Source: Sphingobacterium nematocida (GTDB lineage: Bacteria; Bacteroidota; Bacteroidia; Sphingobacteriales; Sphingobacteriaceae). From it: a stretch of DNA of 64,000 nt. Made by a program: the position numbers and the translations under genes. How positions within the stretch are numbered: position 1 is the first letter of the stretch; each line of letters opens with the position of its first letter. The DNA is taken from contig NZ_FUZF01000018.1 in the NCBI RefSeq assembly GCF_900168125.1, positions 50,361 to 114,360 of the forward strand, given 5' to 3'. Below are positions 44,210 to 53,016 of the stretch, piece after piece. The notes under the pieces were generated by a model that saw only the letters and a list, made by a program, of their open reading frames with translations, searched no databases and had not been told where the DNA came from.

Positions 44210-45985
44210 ATGGAACATACTTTTCATATCCCTGTACTTGGTCTAGCTTTTTCTATAGACAGCCCACTTAAAGTCGCTCAATTTGGCATCGCTTCGGTCA
44301 TGTCTATCGTAGACGACGAGCTCGTCGAGCGTATGCGAGAATACTACGCAAAAAAACATTTTCTACCCTACATCCCTATTGGCCCCAAAGCCACAGACAG
44401 TCGTTCGCAACGAATAACAGCCTATCTTGACCTCGTACAGGAGATCGTGAAAGAACAGATACAGCAACTTCGCACGGCAGATCTGGATCACAGTACGGAT
44501 CTGCAAAAGTATTTCGAGCTCCTACCGGACACTTCAAGTGTTAAAAGGATATACAACAACTACCTGCAAGAAATAGACCCCAACAAGAAAGCACATCTCA
44601 AAGCGACCTTAATGATGAATGTGCAACCGGGAGATATTAATGTAAACATTATGTCTAAGGTTGATAAAATCAACACAGATTCTGCAGGAAACGTCTTAGA
44701 CCACTTATATTCCGATGCGAGCGCTGCATTGCGCGGATTTGCCATGAGCAATATCAAAGGCGGGTTAGTGTTATCTGCCGGCATGAACCCCAGGCTATAC
44801 AGCTATCTAGGCGAATTGCCACAATTCATACCCAATAAAAAGGGAGAATTTCAGAAGCAGGTCATTCTAAAAGTATCAGACTATCGATCGGCGCTAATAC
44901 AAGCCAAATTTCTAGCAAAAAAGGGTATCTGGGTTTCGGAATTCCGGGTCGAATCTGGTCTTAACTGCGGAGGGCATGCCTTTGCTACCGAGGGACTTCT
45001 GCTAGGCCCTATACTTGAGGAGTTCAAAACAAATAGTGCAGCATTACAGCACGAGCTAAGCAGCATGTACACCGAAAGCTTAAAAGCAAAAGGTCATGTA
45101 CTTGATAACTGTCCCCAGATACGCATCACGGCGCAGGGGGGAATAGGAACAGCCGCCGAACAAAGCTTTTTATTGAGTCATTATGGATTAGCAGCTACAG
45201 GCTGGGGGTCTCCATTCCTTTTGGTCCCGGAAGCTACAACAGTCGATGATCAGACGTTACAGGCACTAGCCTCCGCTCAGAAAGACGATTTCTATACCAG
45301 CGGCGCATCACCATTAGGTGTTCCATTTAATAATTTCAAAAAAAGCTCCGCTGAATTAAATAGACTACAACGCATACAGAAAGGACGTCCGGGTGCCCCT
45401 TGCACCAAGAAATACCTTATCTCCAATGCAGAATATTCAGATGAACCCATTTGCACTGCATCACGCATCTACCAATATACCAAATTAAAAGAGCTGGAAA
45501 TCTTTGAAGGAGAAAGCGAAGACTACCACAAAAAATTAAAAGAAATCACCGAGAAAACATGCCTTTGTGAAGGGTTAGCCACTTCAGCCTATCTAAAATA
45601 TGATATACTACAAAAAAAAGAAGATGATGCCGTAGCTATCTGTCCGGGGCCAAACACCGCTTACTTCAACAGTATCTACAGCCTACAGGATATGGTGGAT
45701 CATATCTACGGGCGCAAGGATCTGTTGGTCGGTTCGGATAGGCCATCTTTATTCATCAACGAGTTGAATCTCTACATCGAATACCTAGAGCAATACCTCC
45801 GGGATAACGAGTTGCAGATGGATGATAAAAAAGAAAAGTTTACCGCTCGATTTAAGAAAGAACTAAACTCGGGCATTGCTTATTATAACAAAATAGCAGA
45901 GCAGCTTTTCCCAACAGACCCGGTCCAAAGAAACACATTCACCCAACAATTGGTCGATGGACAAATCAAACTAACGGCATTATAA
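44210..45985 (+). CDS. uncharacterised protein, nitronate monooxygenase-like barrel plus Cys-containing C-terminal region
   Basis: I do not recognise a named family for this 591-residue protein. The first 370 residues look like a flavin-binding TIM barrel of the nitronate monooxygenase/FabK type. It opens HIPVLGLAFSIDSPLKVAQFGIASVMS, has a glycine-histidine motif NCGGHAF (253-258), and later RITAQGGIGTAAEQSFLLSHYGLAATGWGSPFL, resembling the phosphate-binding AAGGI and GxxF regions. The C-terminal 200 residues contain C398, C415, C451-x-C453 and C478 (the last in CPGPN), a possible metal or Fe-S site. C253 sits beside the putative FMN motif. No signal peptide is seen. It stands alone between two terminators. 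Confidence 0.55.
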   Translation: MEHTFHIPVLGLAFSIDSPLKVAQFGIASVMSIVDDELVERMREYYAKKHFLPYIPIGPKATDSRSQRITAYLDLVQEIVKEQIQQLRTADLDHSTDLQKYFELLPDTSSVKRIYNNYLQEIDPNKKAHLKATLMMNVQPGDINVNIMSKVDKINTDSAGNVLDHLYSDASAALRGFAMSNIKGGLVLSAGMNPRLYSYLGELPQFIPNKKGEFQKQVILKVSDYRSALIQAKFLAKKGIWVSEFRVESGLNCGGHAFATEGLLLGPILEEFKTNSAALQHELSSMYTESLKAKGHVLDNCPQIRITAQGGIGTAAEQSFLLSHYGLAATGWGSPFLLVPEATTVDDQTLQALASAQKDDFYTSGASPLGVPFNNFKKSSAELNRLQRIQKGRPGAPCTKKYLISNAEYSDEPICTASRIYQYTKLKELEIFEGESEDYHKKLKEITEKTCLCEGLATSAYLKYDILQKKEDDAVAICPGPNTAYFNSIYSLQDMVDHIYGRKDLLVGSDRPSLFINELNLYIEYLEQYLRDNELQMDDKKEKFTARFKKELNSGIAYYNKIAEQLFPTDPVQRNTFTQQLVDGQIKLTAL

Positions 45986-46022
45986 AAAGAAAGAGGCAAT
46001 TAAAAATTGCCTCTTTCTTTTT
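45984..46022. terminator. bidirectional terminator at 46.0 kb
   Basis: An 18-bp perfect stem (45984-46001, 46005-46022) with an AAA loop and A/T runs at both ends lies between the convergent uncharacterised gene and the methyltransferase gene. Confidence 0.9.
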
Positions 46023-46921
46023 TATTTAAATTTTCTGAATTTCCCAAATACTCCGAGTGGCAATTTAGGTCCTGCTGTCGCCTGCAGGTACAGCTCTCCT
46101 ATCTCCAAGTTTTCTACCTTCGGAAAAGATGTCCTAATCAGATTCTCCACGATAACCGAAGAAAAACCTAAGGAATAGGTATTCAAGATTAGAAAATGCT
46201 CTTCTGGATCCAAAAGCTGAACCACATCACGCATCATTTCCATAATATGATCTTCTAACTTCCACTTTTCCCCTTTAGGTCCATGCCCGTAGGCTGGCGG
46301 ATCTAGTATAATACCATTATATTTATTCCCGCGTTTTAATTCTCTTTTAACAAATTTCAAGGCGTCTTCCACTACCCAGCGAATATCCGAAACCCCGGAG
46401 AGCTCTTGATTTTCATTGGCCCAGGTTACGACCTGTTTGATCGAATCTACGTGCGTGGTATCAGCCCCAGCCGCTCTCGCGATTAAAGAAGCTCCACCTG
46501 TATAAGCAAAAAGGTTCAACACTTTAGGATTCGGTGTTTTGAACGACTTTACACTTTCCGAAATATAATCCCAATTTACAGCCTGCTCAGGAAATATCCC
46601 CACATGCTTGAATGAAGTCAACCCCAATCGAAACTTGATAGCGACATCATTATTCTTATAACTGATATGCCAGCGATCGGCTATCTTAGGATTCTTTTTC
46701 ATCCACTCGCCACTGGTTGCAGACCTGCCTTTAAACTTGATGTGATGTACTTTATTCCATTCCGCATCTCCTAATGCCTTAGGCCAAACAGCCTGTGGTT
46801 CGGGACGGATCAAGAGCAAGTCACCAAAACGTTCTAATTTTTCGAAATCACCGCAATCAACCAACTCGTAATCTTTCCAGTGCTGTGGTGTTAATAATTG
46901 TATGTGCGTAGTTGTAGACAA
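46022..46921 (-). CDS. class I SAM-dependent methyltransferase (RlmI-like)
   Basis: The reading frame begins at TTG (46921), just after a promoter box; no ATG occurs before residue 74. The 299-residue protein has a SAM-binding VLNLFAYTGGASLIARAAGA motif and THVDSIKQVVTWANEN, and a catalytic LDPPAYGHGPKGEKW loop. The family resembles the RlmI/RlmK-type 23S rRNA methyltransferases (PF10672). The D-P-P-A-Y motif and length support an rRNA base methyltransferase, but the target is not known. Confidence 0.8.
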   Translation of the reverse strand: MSTTTHIQLLTPQHWKDYELVDCGDFEKLERFGDLLLIRPEPQAVWPKALGDAEWNKVHHIKFKGRSATSGEWMKKNPKIADRWHISYKNNDVAIKFRLGLTSFKHVGIFPEQAVNWDYISESVKSFKTPNPKVLNLFAYTGGASLIARAAGADTTHVDSIKQVVTWANENQELSGVSDIRWVVEDALKFVKRELKRGNKYNGIILDPPAYGHGPKGEKWKLEDHIMEMMRDVVQLLDPEEHFLILNTYSLGFSSVIVENLIRTSFPKVENLEIGELYLQATAGPKLPLGVFGKFRKFK

Positions 46922-46943
46922 AATACTAATATTTAATTTGGGG

Positions 46944-46951
46944 CAAAGGTA
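46944..46951 (-). promoter_or_regulatory. -7 promoter element for the methyltransferase
   Basis: The minus strand reads TACCTTTG, matching TAnnTTTG, 22 bp upstream of the TTG start. It lies in the 43-bp gap after mlaF. Confidence 0.45.
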
Positions 46952-46964
46952 AACAAAACTCGCA

Positions 46965-47720
46965 TTATTTTATGACCTCTCTTGCAGCCTTCATCAAAGG
47001 GCTCGCAAAAACAAAATCATTTAGCTCCTTGGTAGTCGAATTTAACATATCCCGATTCGATCCTTCCCAAAACTTCTGCCCTTGATGCAAGAATAGAATA
47101 TACTCTCCAATCCCCATGACCGAGTTCATATCGTGGGTCACGACAATAGTTGTACAATCATACTCCTGCGTAAGATCATGGATCAATTCATCAATCAATA
47201 TAGCTGTTGCTGGATCCAATCCCGAATTAGGCTCATCACAAAAAAGATATTTCGGACTCATACTGATCGCTCGCGCTATGCCGACCCTCTTTTTCATCCC
47301 GCCCGAAAGCTCTGCTGGATACAGCTTATTTTTACCGGCCAAGTTGACCCGTTCCAAACAAAAATTAGCACGATCCACCTTTTCTGACTTACTCATATCC
47401 GAAAACATGTCTAACGTAAATATGATATTTTGCTCGACAGTCATCGAATCAAAAAGTGCAGAATTCTGAAAAAGCATTCCGATCTCCTTTCTTATCGGCA
47501 CCTTCTCCTCAAAGCTCATCGCCGTAAACTCTTCCTTATCAAAAAAAACCTTACCCTGCTCGGGAGCATGCAACCCCACAATACATTTCAACAAGGTACT
47601 CTTGCCCGACCCCGAGCCTCCAATAATGAGACTCACCTTACCCGGTTCAAAAATTGCATCTATCCCCTTCAACACCACATTATCACCAAATGCCTTATGA
47701 ATATTCTGAATTTCAATCAT
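46965..47720 (-). CDS. mlaF: MlaF-like ABC transporter ATPase
   Basis: The 251-residue ATPase has Walker A GGSGSGKST, signature ELSGGMKKRVGIARA, Walker B YLFCDEPNSGLDP and the switch histidine in VVTHDMNSV. The close match to the Mla/Mce-type ATPase pattern and the adjacent permease point to phospholipid transport between inner and outer membranes. No gene for an MlaD/MCE substrate-binding protein follows; a methyltransferase gene with its own promoter comes next. Confidence 0.88.
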   Translation of the reverse strand: MIEIQNIHKAFGDNVVLKGIDAIFEPGKVSLIIGGSGSGKSTLLKCIVGLHAPEQGKVFFDKEEFTAMSFEEKVPIRKEIGMLFQNSALFDSMTVEQNIIFTLDMFSDMSKSEKVDRANFCLERVNLAGKNKLYPAELSGGMKKRVGIARAISMSPKYLFCDEPNSGLDPATAILIDELIHDLTQEYDCTTIVVTHDMNSVMGIGEYILFLHQGQKFWEGSNRDMLNSTTKELNDFVFASPLMKAAREVIK

Positions 47721-47732
47721 ATTAAGGTTCCT

Positions 47733-48521
47733 TTATAACATTAATGCGGTGATGATATAATCACTTGCCAATATAGCGATACAACCGATCACGACCGCTT
47801 GTGTTCCTGCCTGTCCAACTTCTAAAGCTCCACCACGCACATGAAATCCCTTATGAGCAGGCACTGTCGTAATTATAAACCCGTAGACAAGAGCCTTTAC
47901 CATTGCCACGACAATAGTGAATCCATTGAATCCACCCTGAATCCCCATTATATATTCATTGGCGGTCACTGCACCTGTTAATGCACCTCCAAAAAGACCT
48001 CCTACAATAGCACAGAATATGGCTATCGTGACCAATACAGGAACCATGATAACCCCGGCAATCAACTTAGGGAGTATCAGGTATCCGGCCGCATTAATCC
48101 CCATGATCTCTAAAGCGTCTATCTGTTCGGTAACTCGCATGGAGCCAATCTGAGACGATATGGAGGATCCTACTTTACCCATCAGCACCAACGCTGAGAT
48201 CGTGGGTCCCAGTTCTAAAATATTAGAATCCCTATTGATCTGACCAATGACTGAGCTCGGAATTAAATCGGACACCAACTGAAATGCAATCTGCATCGTC
48301 ATTACAGCCCCTATAAAAGTAGAGATGATAACAATCAGTCCCACAGAACCAACTCCAATCTCGCTCATCTCATGTAAAGTCTCCCGCCAATAAATCTTCC
48401 ACTTTTCAGGTCTCTTAAAGACCTTCTTTAGCAAAAGTACATACTCTCCAAAATGATAAAAAAACATATGTTGCTGTTTACTATTTATGCTAAAATACAT
48501 ATTAATAGTAAAAAAGTTCAT
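47733..48521 (-). CDS. mlaE: MlaE-like ABC transporter permease
   Basis: The 262-residue membrane protein shows the MlaE family core: MTMQIAFQL, GPTISALVLMGKVGSSISSQIGSMRVTEQIDALEIMGINAAGYLILPK, and several C-terminal membrane helices. It is paired with MlaF, 12 bp downstream. The start is uncertain: ATG at 48521 has an AGGA-like site upstream, while the in-frame ATG at 48467 (MFFYHFGEYVLLLKKVFKRPEKWK) matches the family N terminus better. It should help move phospholipids to keep outer-membrane asymmetry. Confidence 0.88.
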   Translation of the reverse strand: MNFFTINMYFSINSKQQHMFFYHFGEYVLLLKKVFKRPEKWKIYWRETLHEMSEIGVGSVGLIVIISTFIGAVMTMQIAFQLVSDLIPSSVIGQINRDSNILELGPTISALVLMGKVGSSISSQIGSMRVTEQIDALEIMGINAAGYLILPKLIAGVIMVPVLVTIAIFCAIVGGLFGGALTGAVTANEYIMGIQGGFNGFTIVVAMVKALVYGFIITTVPAHKGFHVRGGALEVGQAGTQAVVIGCIAILASDYIITALML

Positions 48522-48636
48522 TTCTTTTATCCTAATTTATTCAACCGGCCACTTCATTCACCGACAAAACCTTTTGATTTACCGATTTTTCCAAATCGAT
48601 AGCCTGATTCTATGGGTAAAGTTCGAAATAGCACAG

Positions 48637-48644
48637 TACATTTG
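48637..48644 (+). promoter_or_regulatory. -7 promoter element for the LiaF-like gene
   Basis: TACATTTG matches TAnnTTTG, 39 bp before the ATG at 48684, in the spacer shared with the divergent mlaE. Confidence 0.45.
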
Positions 48645-48683
48645 TAGCATATAACAAAGTTAAATACTATATTTATTCGCGAT

Positions 48684-49592
48684 ATGAAAGGGAAAATTTC
48701 GACAGGCATATGGTTTATATTTTTTGGGATCATAGCCCTACTTCATAATTTTGATGTAATTAACTTCAATTTTTGGGCTATTCTTCCCTATTGGCCTTTA
48801 CTCATTATAGCTCTTGGAGCCAACCTTATCTTCCAACAGCGCCCCAATGGAGTACTGATTCTGAGTGTCATCAATATAGCACTATGTATTTTCTTAGGCT
48901 ACAAAGGACTGACCTCCACCGAACGGTTTAATTTTGGGAGTAAAGTCACTTATGACAACACGACTGATACTATCGGGACCAGCACATCCGTAACATCAGC
49001 TTACATTCAAGGGACAGAAAAAGCTACATTAGAATTTAACGTAGGAGCCTCTGCAATCGTACTCGATACCACAGACTCTTCGTTGTTGATAGAAGCATCT
49101 TCTCCAAACAAAAACATCGGTTTAAAATTAATAAATGATGGCGATAGTCTAACCCCTCAACTGGAGTTAAATACTGTTATCAAGCAAAATAGCAAAGGTA
49201 ATAACAAAATAAACCTAGCCCTGAATACGCTACCACTTTGGGATTTGTCCGTCAATATGGGAGCAGCGAGCTTTACAGGAGATTTTAGCAGACATAAAGT
49301 AGATAAGATGGAAATCAATGCTGGCGCCGCTTCTATTAATCTGACGTTTGGCATGCCGCAGGTCGAGACATCTGTAATAGAAATAAATACGGCTGCCTCA
49401 AGCTGCAAAATAAGCATCCCTAAGGATGCCGCCTGTAGACTAGAGATGGAAAGTATCCTGACATCTAAGAAATTTGACGGTTTCCACGCAAAAGAAAATG
49501 CGCAACAGACAGATAATTACAACACCGCCGAAAAGAAGTATCTGATTAAGATTACAGGCGCTGCTAATTCTCTAAACATAAGTAGATATTAA
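48684..49592 (+). CDS. LiaI/LiaF-like membrane protein
   Basis: The 302-residue protein has an N-terminal membrane unit with three to four short helices (IWFIFFGIIALLHNF, FWAILPYWPLLIIALGANLI, GVLILSVINIALCIFLG), characteristic of the LiaI-LiaF-like region. A beta-rich region with repeated 'N-A/M-G-A-A-S' turns follows, as in LiaF/DUF2154 or adhesin-like C-terminal domains. Relatives act in envelope stress sensing. It ends 29 bp before ispG, which has its own promoter element. Confidence 0.65.
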   Translation: MKGKISTGIWFIFFGIIALLHNFDVINFNFWAILPYWPLLIIALGANLIFQQRPNGVLILSVINIALCIFLGYKGLTSTERFNFGSKVTYDNTTDTIGTSTSVTSAYIQGTEKATLEFNVGASAIVLDTTDSSLLIEASSPNKNIGLKLINDGDSLTPQLELNTVIKQNSKGNNKINLALNTLPLWDLSVNMGAASFTGDFSRHKVDKMEINAGAASINLTFGMPQVETSVIEINTAASSCKISIPKDAACRLEMESILTSKKFDGFHAKENAQQTDNYNTAEKKYLIKITGAANSLNISRY

Positions 49593-49605
49593 TCCTACAA
49601 ATACC

Positions 49606-49613
49606 TAACTTTG
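49606..49613 (+). promoter_or_regulatory. -7 promoter element for ispG
   Basis: TAACTTTG matches TAnnTTTG and ends 8 bp before the ispG ATG at 49622. The transcript would be leaderless or nearly so. Confidence 0.45.
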
Positions 49614-49621
49614 TCCTTACG

Positions 49622-51628
49622 ATGAAGGCAAATACAAAGTTGATATTACCGGGAGGTTATTGCAATTCGAAACTCGAATATTCACGATTTAAAACAAGAG
49701 AAGTAAATATAGGCGACATCCCTATGGGTGGAGACAATCCCATCCGTATACAGAGCATGACGACCATCGACACGATGGATACGTTAGGTTCTGTAGAGCA
49801 AACCATCCGAATGGTAGATGCTGGCTGTGAATATGTACGCATCACTGCACCTAGTATCAAAGAAGCCGAAAATTTAGCAAACATCAAACGTGGACTTCAG
49901 GCACGAGGATATCAAGTTCCTCTGGTAGCCGACATACATTTCACCCCCAATGCAGCCGAAGTAGCGGCTCGTATTGTCGAAAAGGTACGGGTCAATCCGG
50001 GCAACTACGCCGATAAGAAAAAATTTGATCAAATTGACTACACGGACTCCGCTTATCAGGCTGAACTAGAACGTATACACAAAAAATTTGCCCCATTGGT
50101 CGGCATTTGTAAAGAGTACGGCACTGCGATGCGTATAGGTACCAACCACGGATCACTATCTGACCGGATAATGAGTCGTTATGGAGATACCCCGGAGGGC
50201 ATGGTCGAGTCTGCTATGGAATTTATGCGTATATGCGAAGATTTGAATTATTACAATCTTGTCGTATCCATGAAATCTTCCAATCCACAGGTCATGGTAC
50301 AGGCTTACCGTCTACTTGTCGAGCGAATGGTAGCCGAGGGAATGAATTATCCTTTACATTTGGGCGTCACTGAAGCCGGTGATGGCGAAGATGGACGCAT
50401 CAAATCTGCTGTCGGCATAGGAACGCTCCTAGAGGATGGATTGGGCGACACCGTACGCGTATCATTGACAGAAGAACCCGAAAAAGAAGCACCGGTAGCG
50501 ATTGCTTTAGTAAACCGCTATTCGAAAAGAAAGCAAGAAATTGAGACGCAAGAACAACAGCCCATCCTTGCATTCTCTTCTGCTAAGACCACCATCCCAT
50601 ACACCTCAAAAGAAGTTAATACGTTCGTGGGTGGATCTTTAGTTCCACGTGTCATCGTAGACATTTCGGGCAAAAATCTAAAAGATCCTTTTATCCTGTC
50701 GGATGTGGGTTATCGCTACGATCTGATCAACGACAAATACCATATGGGCGATCAGTCTGTAGATTTCGTATACCTGGGCGACCAGCTGCCTTCATTTACG
50801 ATGCCAGGCAACCTGAAGCAGTTGTACAACTACCCTACTTGGCGCCAACTGACAAACACAACAAACATCCACCCGATATTCACCTTAGAAGAATTCAACG
50901 CAGCTGGCTCCAAAGATCCAGTGTTAAATATCATACGGATCAGCAATGAACTCTTGCAGTCAACACATTTCGAATTGCTGCAATTAGACGATAGTATTGT
51001 TTTTCTACTGGAGACTAGCCATCTACATGGAATGGCAGATCAACGTCAGTTTTTTGCAAACTTACAGGAAATAGGTATTGATACTCCGGTTATCCTACAA
51101 CGCAGCTATGCTACCGCAGATTTTTCCGGTCCGATTGGTGACATTATGAATCCCGAAGAACCCATTTCTAAATTGCAGTTGTATGCAGCTACCGATTTTG
51201 GAGCTTTGTTAGTAGATGGATTAGGTTCCGGTATCTGGATTGATGCCAAATCCATTCCGACAGATAAATTATCTTCTATTTCATTTGGCATACTTCAAGC
51301 CACACGATCACGAATTTCTAAGACCGAGTATATCTCCTGTCCTAGCTGTGGTCGTACCCTTTTTGACCTGCAGGAAACTACACAAATGATTCGCAGCAGA
51401 ACAAACCACCTCAAAGGCCTCAAGATCGCAATCATGGGTTGCATTGTTAATGGCCCAGGAGAGATGGCCGATGCCGACTATGGCTATGTAGGCGCAGGAC
51501 CGGACAAAATAACGCTGTATAGAAGCAAAGAAGTTGTCAAGAAAAACGTCAGTTCGGCCAACGCCCTCGACGAATTGATCGAGATCATCAAGAATGACGG
51601 TCTTTGGGTAGCGGAAGAGGAAATTTAA
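49622..51628 (+). CDS. ispG: 4-hydroxy-3-methylbut-2-enyl diphosphate synthase (long form)
   Basis: The 668-residue enzyme carries out the penultimate step of the MEP isoprenoid pathway. The TIM barrel begins REVNIGDIPMGGDNPIRIQSMTT, and the 4Fe-4S cysteines are C573 and C576 in SCPSCGRT and C607 in IMGCIVNGPGE. A long insert between barrel and Fe-S domain (about residues 300-540) makes it the long type shared by Bacteroidota, Chlamydiae and plants. The last 41 bp overlap the end of the convergent MFS gene. Confidence 0.95.
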   Translation: MKANTKLILPGGYCNSKLEYSRFKTREVNIGDIPMGGDNPIRIQSMTTIDTMDTLGSVEQTIRMVDAGCEYVRITAPSIKEAENLANIKRGLQARGYQVPLVADIHFTPNAAEVAARIVEKVRVNPGNYADKKKFDQIDYTDSAYQAELERIHKKFAPLVGICKEYGTAMRIGTNHGSLSDRIMSRYGDTPEGMVESAMEFMRICEDLNYYNLVVSMKSSNPQVMVQAYRLLVERMVAEGMNYPLHLGVTEAGDGEDGRIKSAVGIGTLLEDGLGDTVRVSLTEEPEKEAPVAIALVNRYSKRKQEIETQEQQPILAFSSAKTTIPYTSKEVNTFVGGSLVPRVIVDISGKNLKDPFILSDVGYRYDLINDKYHMGDQSVDFVYLGDQLPSFTMPGNLKQLYNYPTWRQLTNTTNIHPIFTLEEFNAAGSKDPVLNIIRISNELLQSTHFELLQLDDSIVFLLETSHLHGMADQRQFFANLQEIGIDTPVILQRSYATADFSGPIGDIMNPEEPISKLQLYAATDFGALLVDGLGSGIWIDAKSIPTDKLSSISFGILQATRSRISKTEYISCPSCGRTLFDLQETTQMIRSRTNHLKGLKIAIMGCIVNGPGEMADADYGYVGAGPDKITLYRSKEVVKKNVSSANALDELIEIIKNDGLWVAEEEI

Positions 51629-52841
51629 ACAGACGTCGATGTATATGCTGCCGGAGATAGATATAAAAGCCTAGAGCTATCATCACTCCTGCAGCTCCCA
51701 TTAAATACAAGGTGTATTTAATCCCCATACCTTCTGCAACAGCACCTATAAGAAGACTCCCTATAGGAAAAACACCTTGAAATGCCATGACATAATAGGA
51801 CATGATACGCGCTCTATAACTGGGGATAGCGTGTGTCTGGATATAGGTATTGATACTCGAATTTTGCATCATCATTGCAAAAGACACAGCGACGGTAAAT
51901 AGCAATGCCGAAACCAAGTAATGTGCATAGGCAAGCAACAAAAGTGCAATCCCCATGATCAGAGCAGAAAACAAGACCCTATAGCGCAGGTTTTCACCAG
52001 TCTTCAACCGGGCCATATTAATAGCCCCAATCATAGCTCCTAGCCCCGCTGCGCTTTCAAACCACGAAAAGGTACGTTCATCCCCATTAAACAAATCTTT
52101 CGCTACAGCAGGCAGCAAAGAGGTATATGGAATCACAAAAAGACTAGAGCAAGTCATTATAATGATCAGAGAGGCGATATGTGGCGAACGCTTTAAATAG
52201 TCAAACCCATCTTTCATTCCTTGCCAATTGGACAATTGCTTTGTATTGGCGACAGGAGATTCAGTGATGCGCATTAAAGACAAAGTGAATAGAACCGGAA
52301 TAAAACTTAAGAAGTTGATAAAGAAACAAACCAACTCGCCGTAAGTGCTTAAAAGAATCCCTCCGATAGCCGGCCCTACCATCCTTGCTGCATTAAACAC
52401 CGAAGAGTTAAGCGCAATAGCATTGGGCAAGTCCTTCTTGTTATCAACCAGAGAGATTAATAATGCCTGTCTGGATACCACATCAAACGCGTTAATCACC
52501 CCCTGCGCAAACCCCAATACACACAGCCAGTATACAGAGACCCAATTCACATAAACCACTGAAGTAAGCAAAGCTGCTTGTATCATTAACAGCACCTGTG
52601 TAATCACCACCAATCTGTACTTGGACCGTCCATCGACAAAACTTCCGATAAAAGGAGAAAACAACAATGAAGGTGACAACGAAATGAAAGAAACAAACCC
52701 CAGCCAAAAAACGGAATCAGTGAGCTTATAAACTAACCAACTTATAGCGATACGCTGCATCCAGGTACCCAACAGCGAAATGGATTGTCCTATGGTATGT
52801 AGCCTAAAATTGGGGTAATGAAGCGACCTGAAAATATCCAT
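51588..52841 (-). CDS. MFS transporter (enterobactin-exporter-like group)
   Basis: The 417-residue protein has about 12 membrane helices. The N-terminal pattern FRSLHYPNFRLHTIGQSISLLGTWMQRIAISWLVYKLT and the loop NAIALNSSVFNAARMVGPAIGG belong to the MFS_3 (EntS-like) exporter group. The substrate is unknown. Its final 13 codons overlap the 3' end of ispG on the opposite strand and no terminator hairpin separates the two genes. Confidence 0.88.
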   Translation of the reverse strand: MDIFRSLHYPNFRLHTIGQSISLLGTWMQRIAISWLVYKLTDSVFWLGFVSFISLSPSLLFSPFIGSFVDGRSKYRLVVITQVLLMIQAALLTSVVYVNWVSVYWLCVLGFAQGVINAFDVVSRQALLISLVDNKKDLPNAIALNSSVFNAARMVGPAIGGILLSTYGELVCFFINFLSFIPVLFTLSLMRITESPVANTKQLSNWQGMKDGFDYLKRSPHIASLIIIMTCSSLFVIPYTSLLPAVAKDLFNGDERTFSWFESAAGLGAMIGAINMARLKTGENLRYRVLFSALIMGIALLLLAYAHYLVSALLFTVAVSFAMMMQNSSINTYIQTHAIPSYRARIMSYYVMAFQGVFPIGSLLIGAVAEGMGIKYTLYLMGAAGVMIALGFYIYLRQHIHRRLFKFPLPLPKDRHS

Positions 52842-52940
52842 ATGGGCAATATACTTAAATCAGCGGAGTGAAACCTATATTCCAGAAACATTATGACCTT
52901 GAGAAAACGTAGTCTTCTCAAAAAACTCTAAAGAATTAAC

Positions 52941-52948
52941 TACCTTTG
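52941..52948 (+). promoter_or_regulatory. -7 promoter element for the aldolase gene
   Basis: TACCTTTG matches TAnnTTTG, about 68 bp before the ATG at 53017. A small inverted repeat TTGAGAA/TTCTCAA (52899-52921) lies upstream of it. Confidence 0.45.
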
Positions 52949-53016
52949 TAACAGCTAAAACAAGAGATAGTTTTTAGATCCTGACAATAATTTGTAAACA
53001 ATAATCAATCAAAAAC

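Noticed and set aside
48620..48660. tRNA-like T-loop sequence (AGTTCGAAAT)
   Set aside because: There is no acceptor stem, anticodon arm or D arm around it; it lies in a promoter region.
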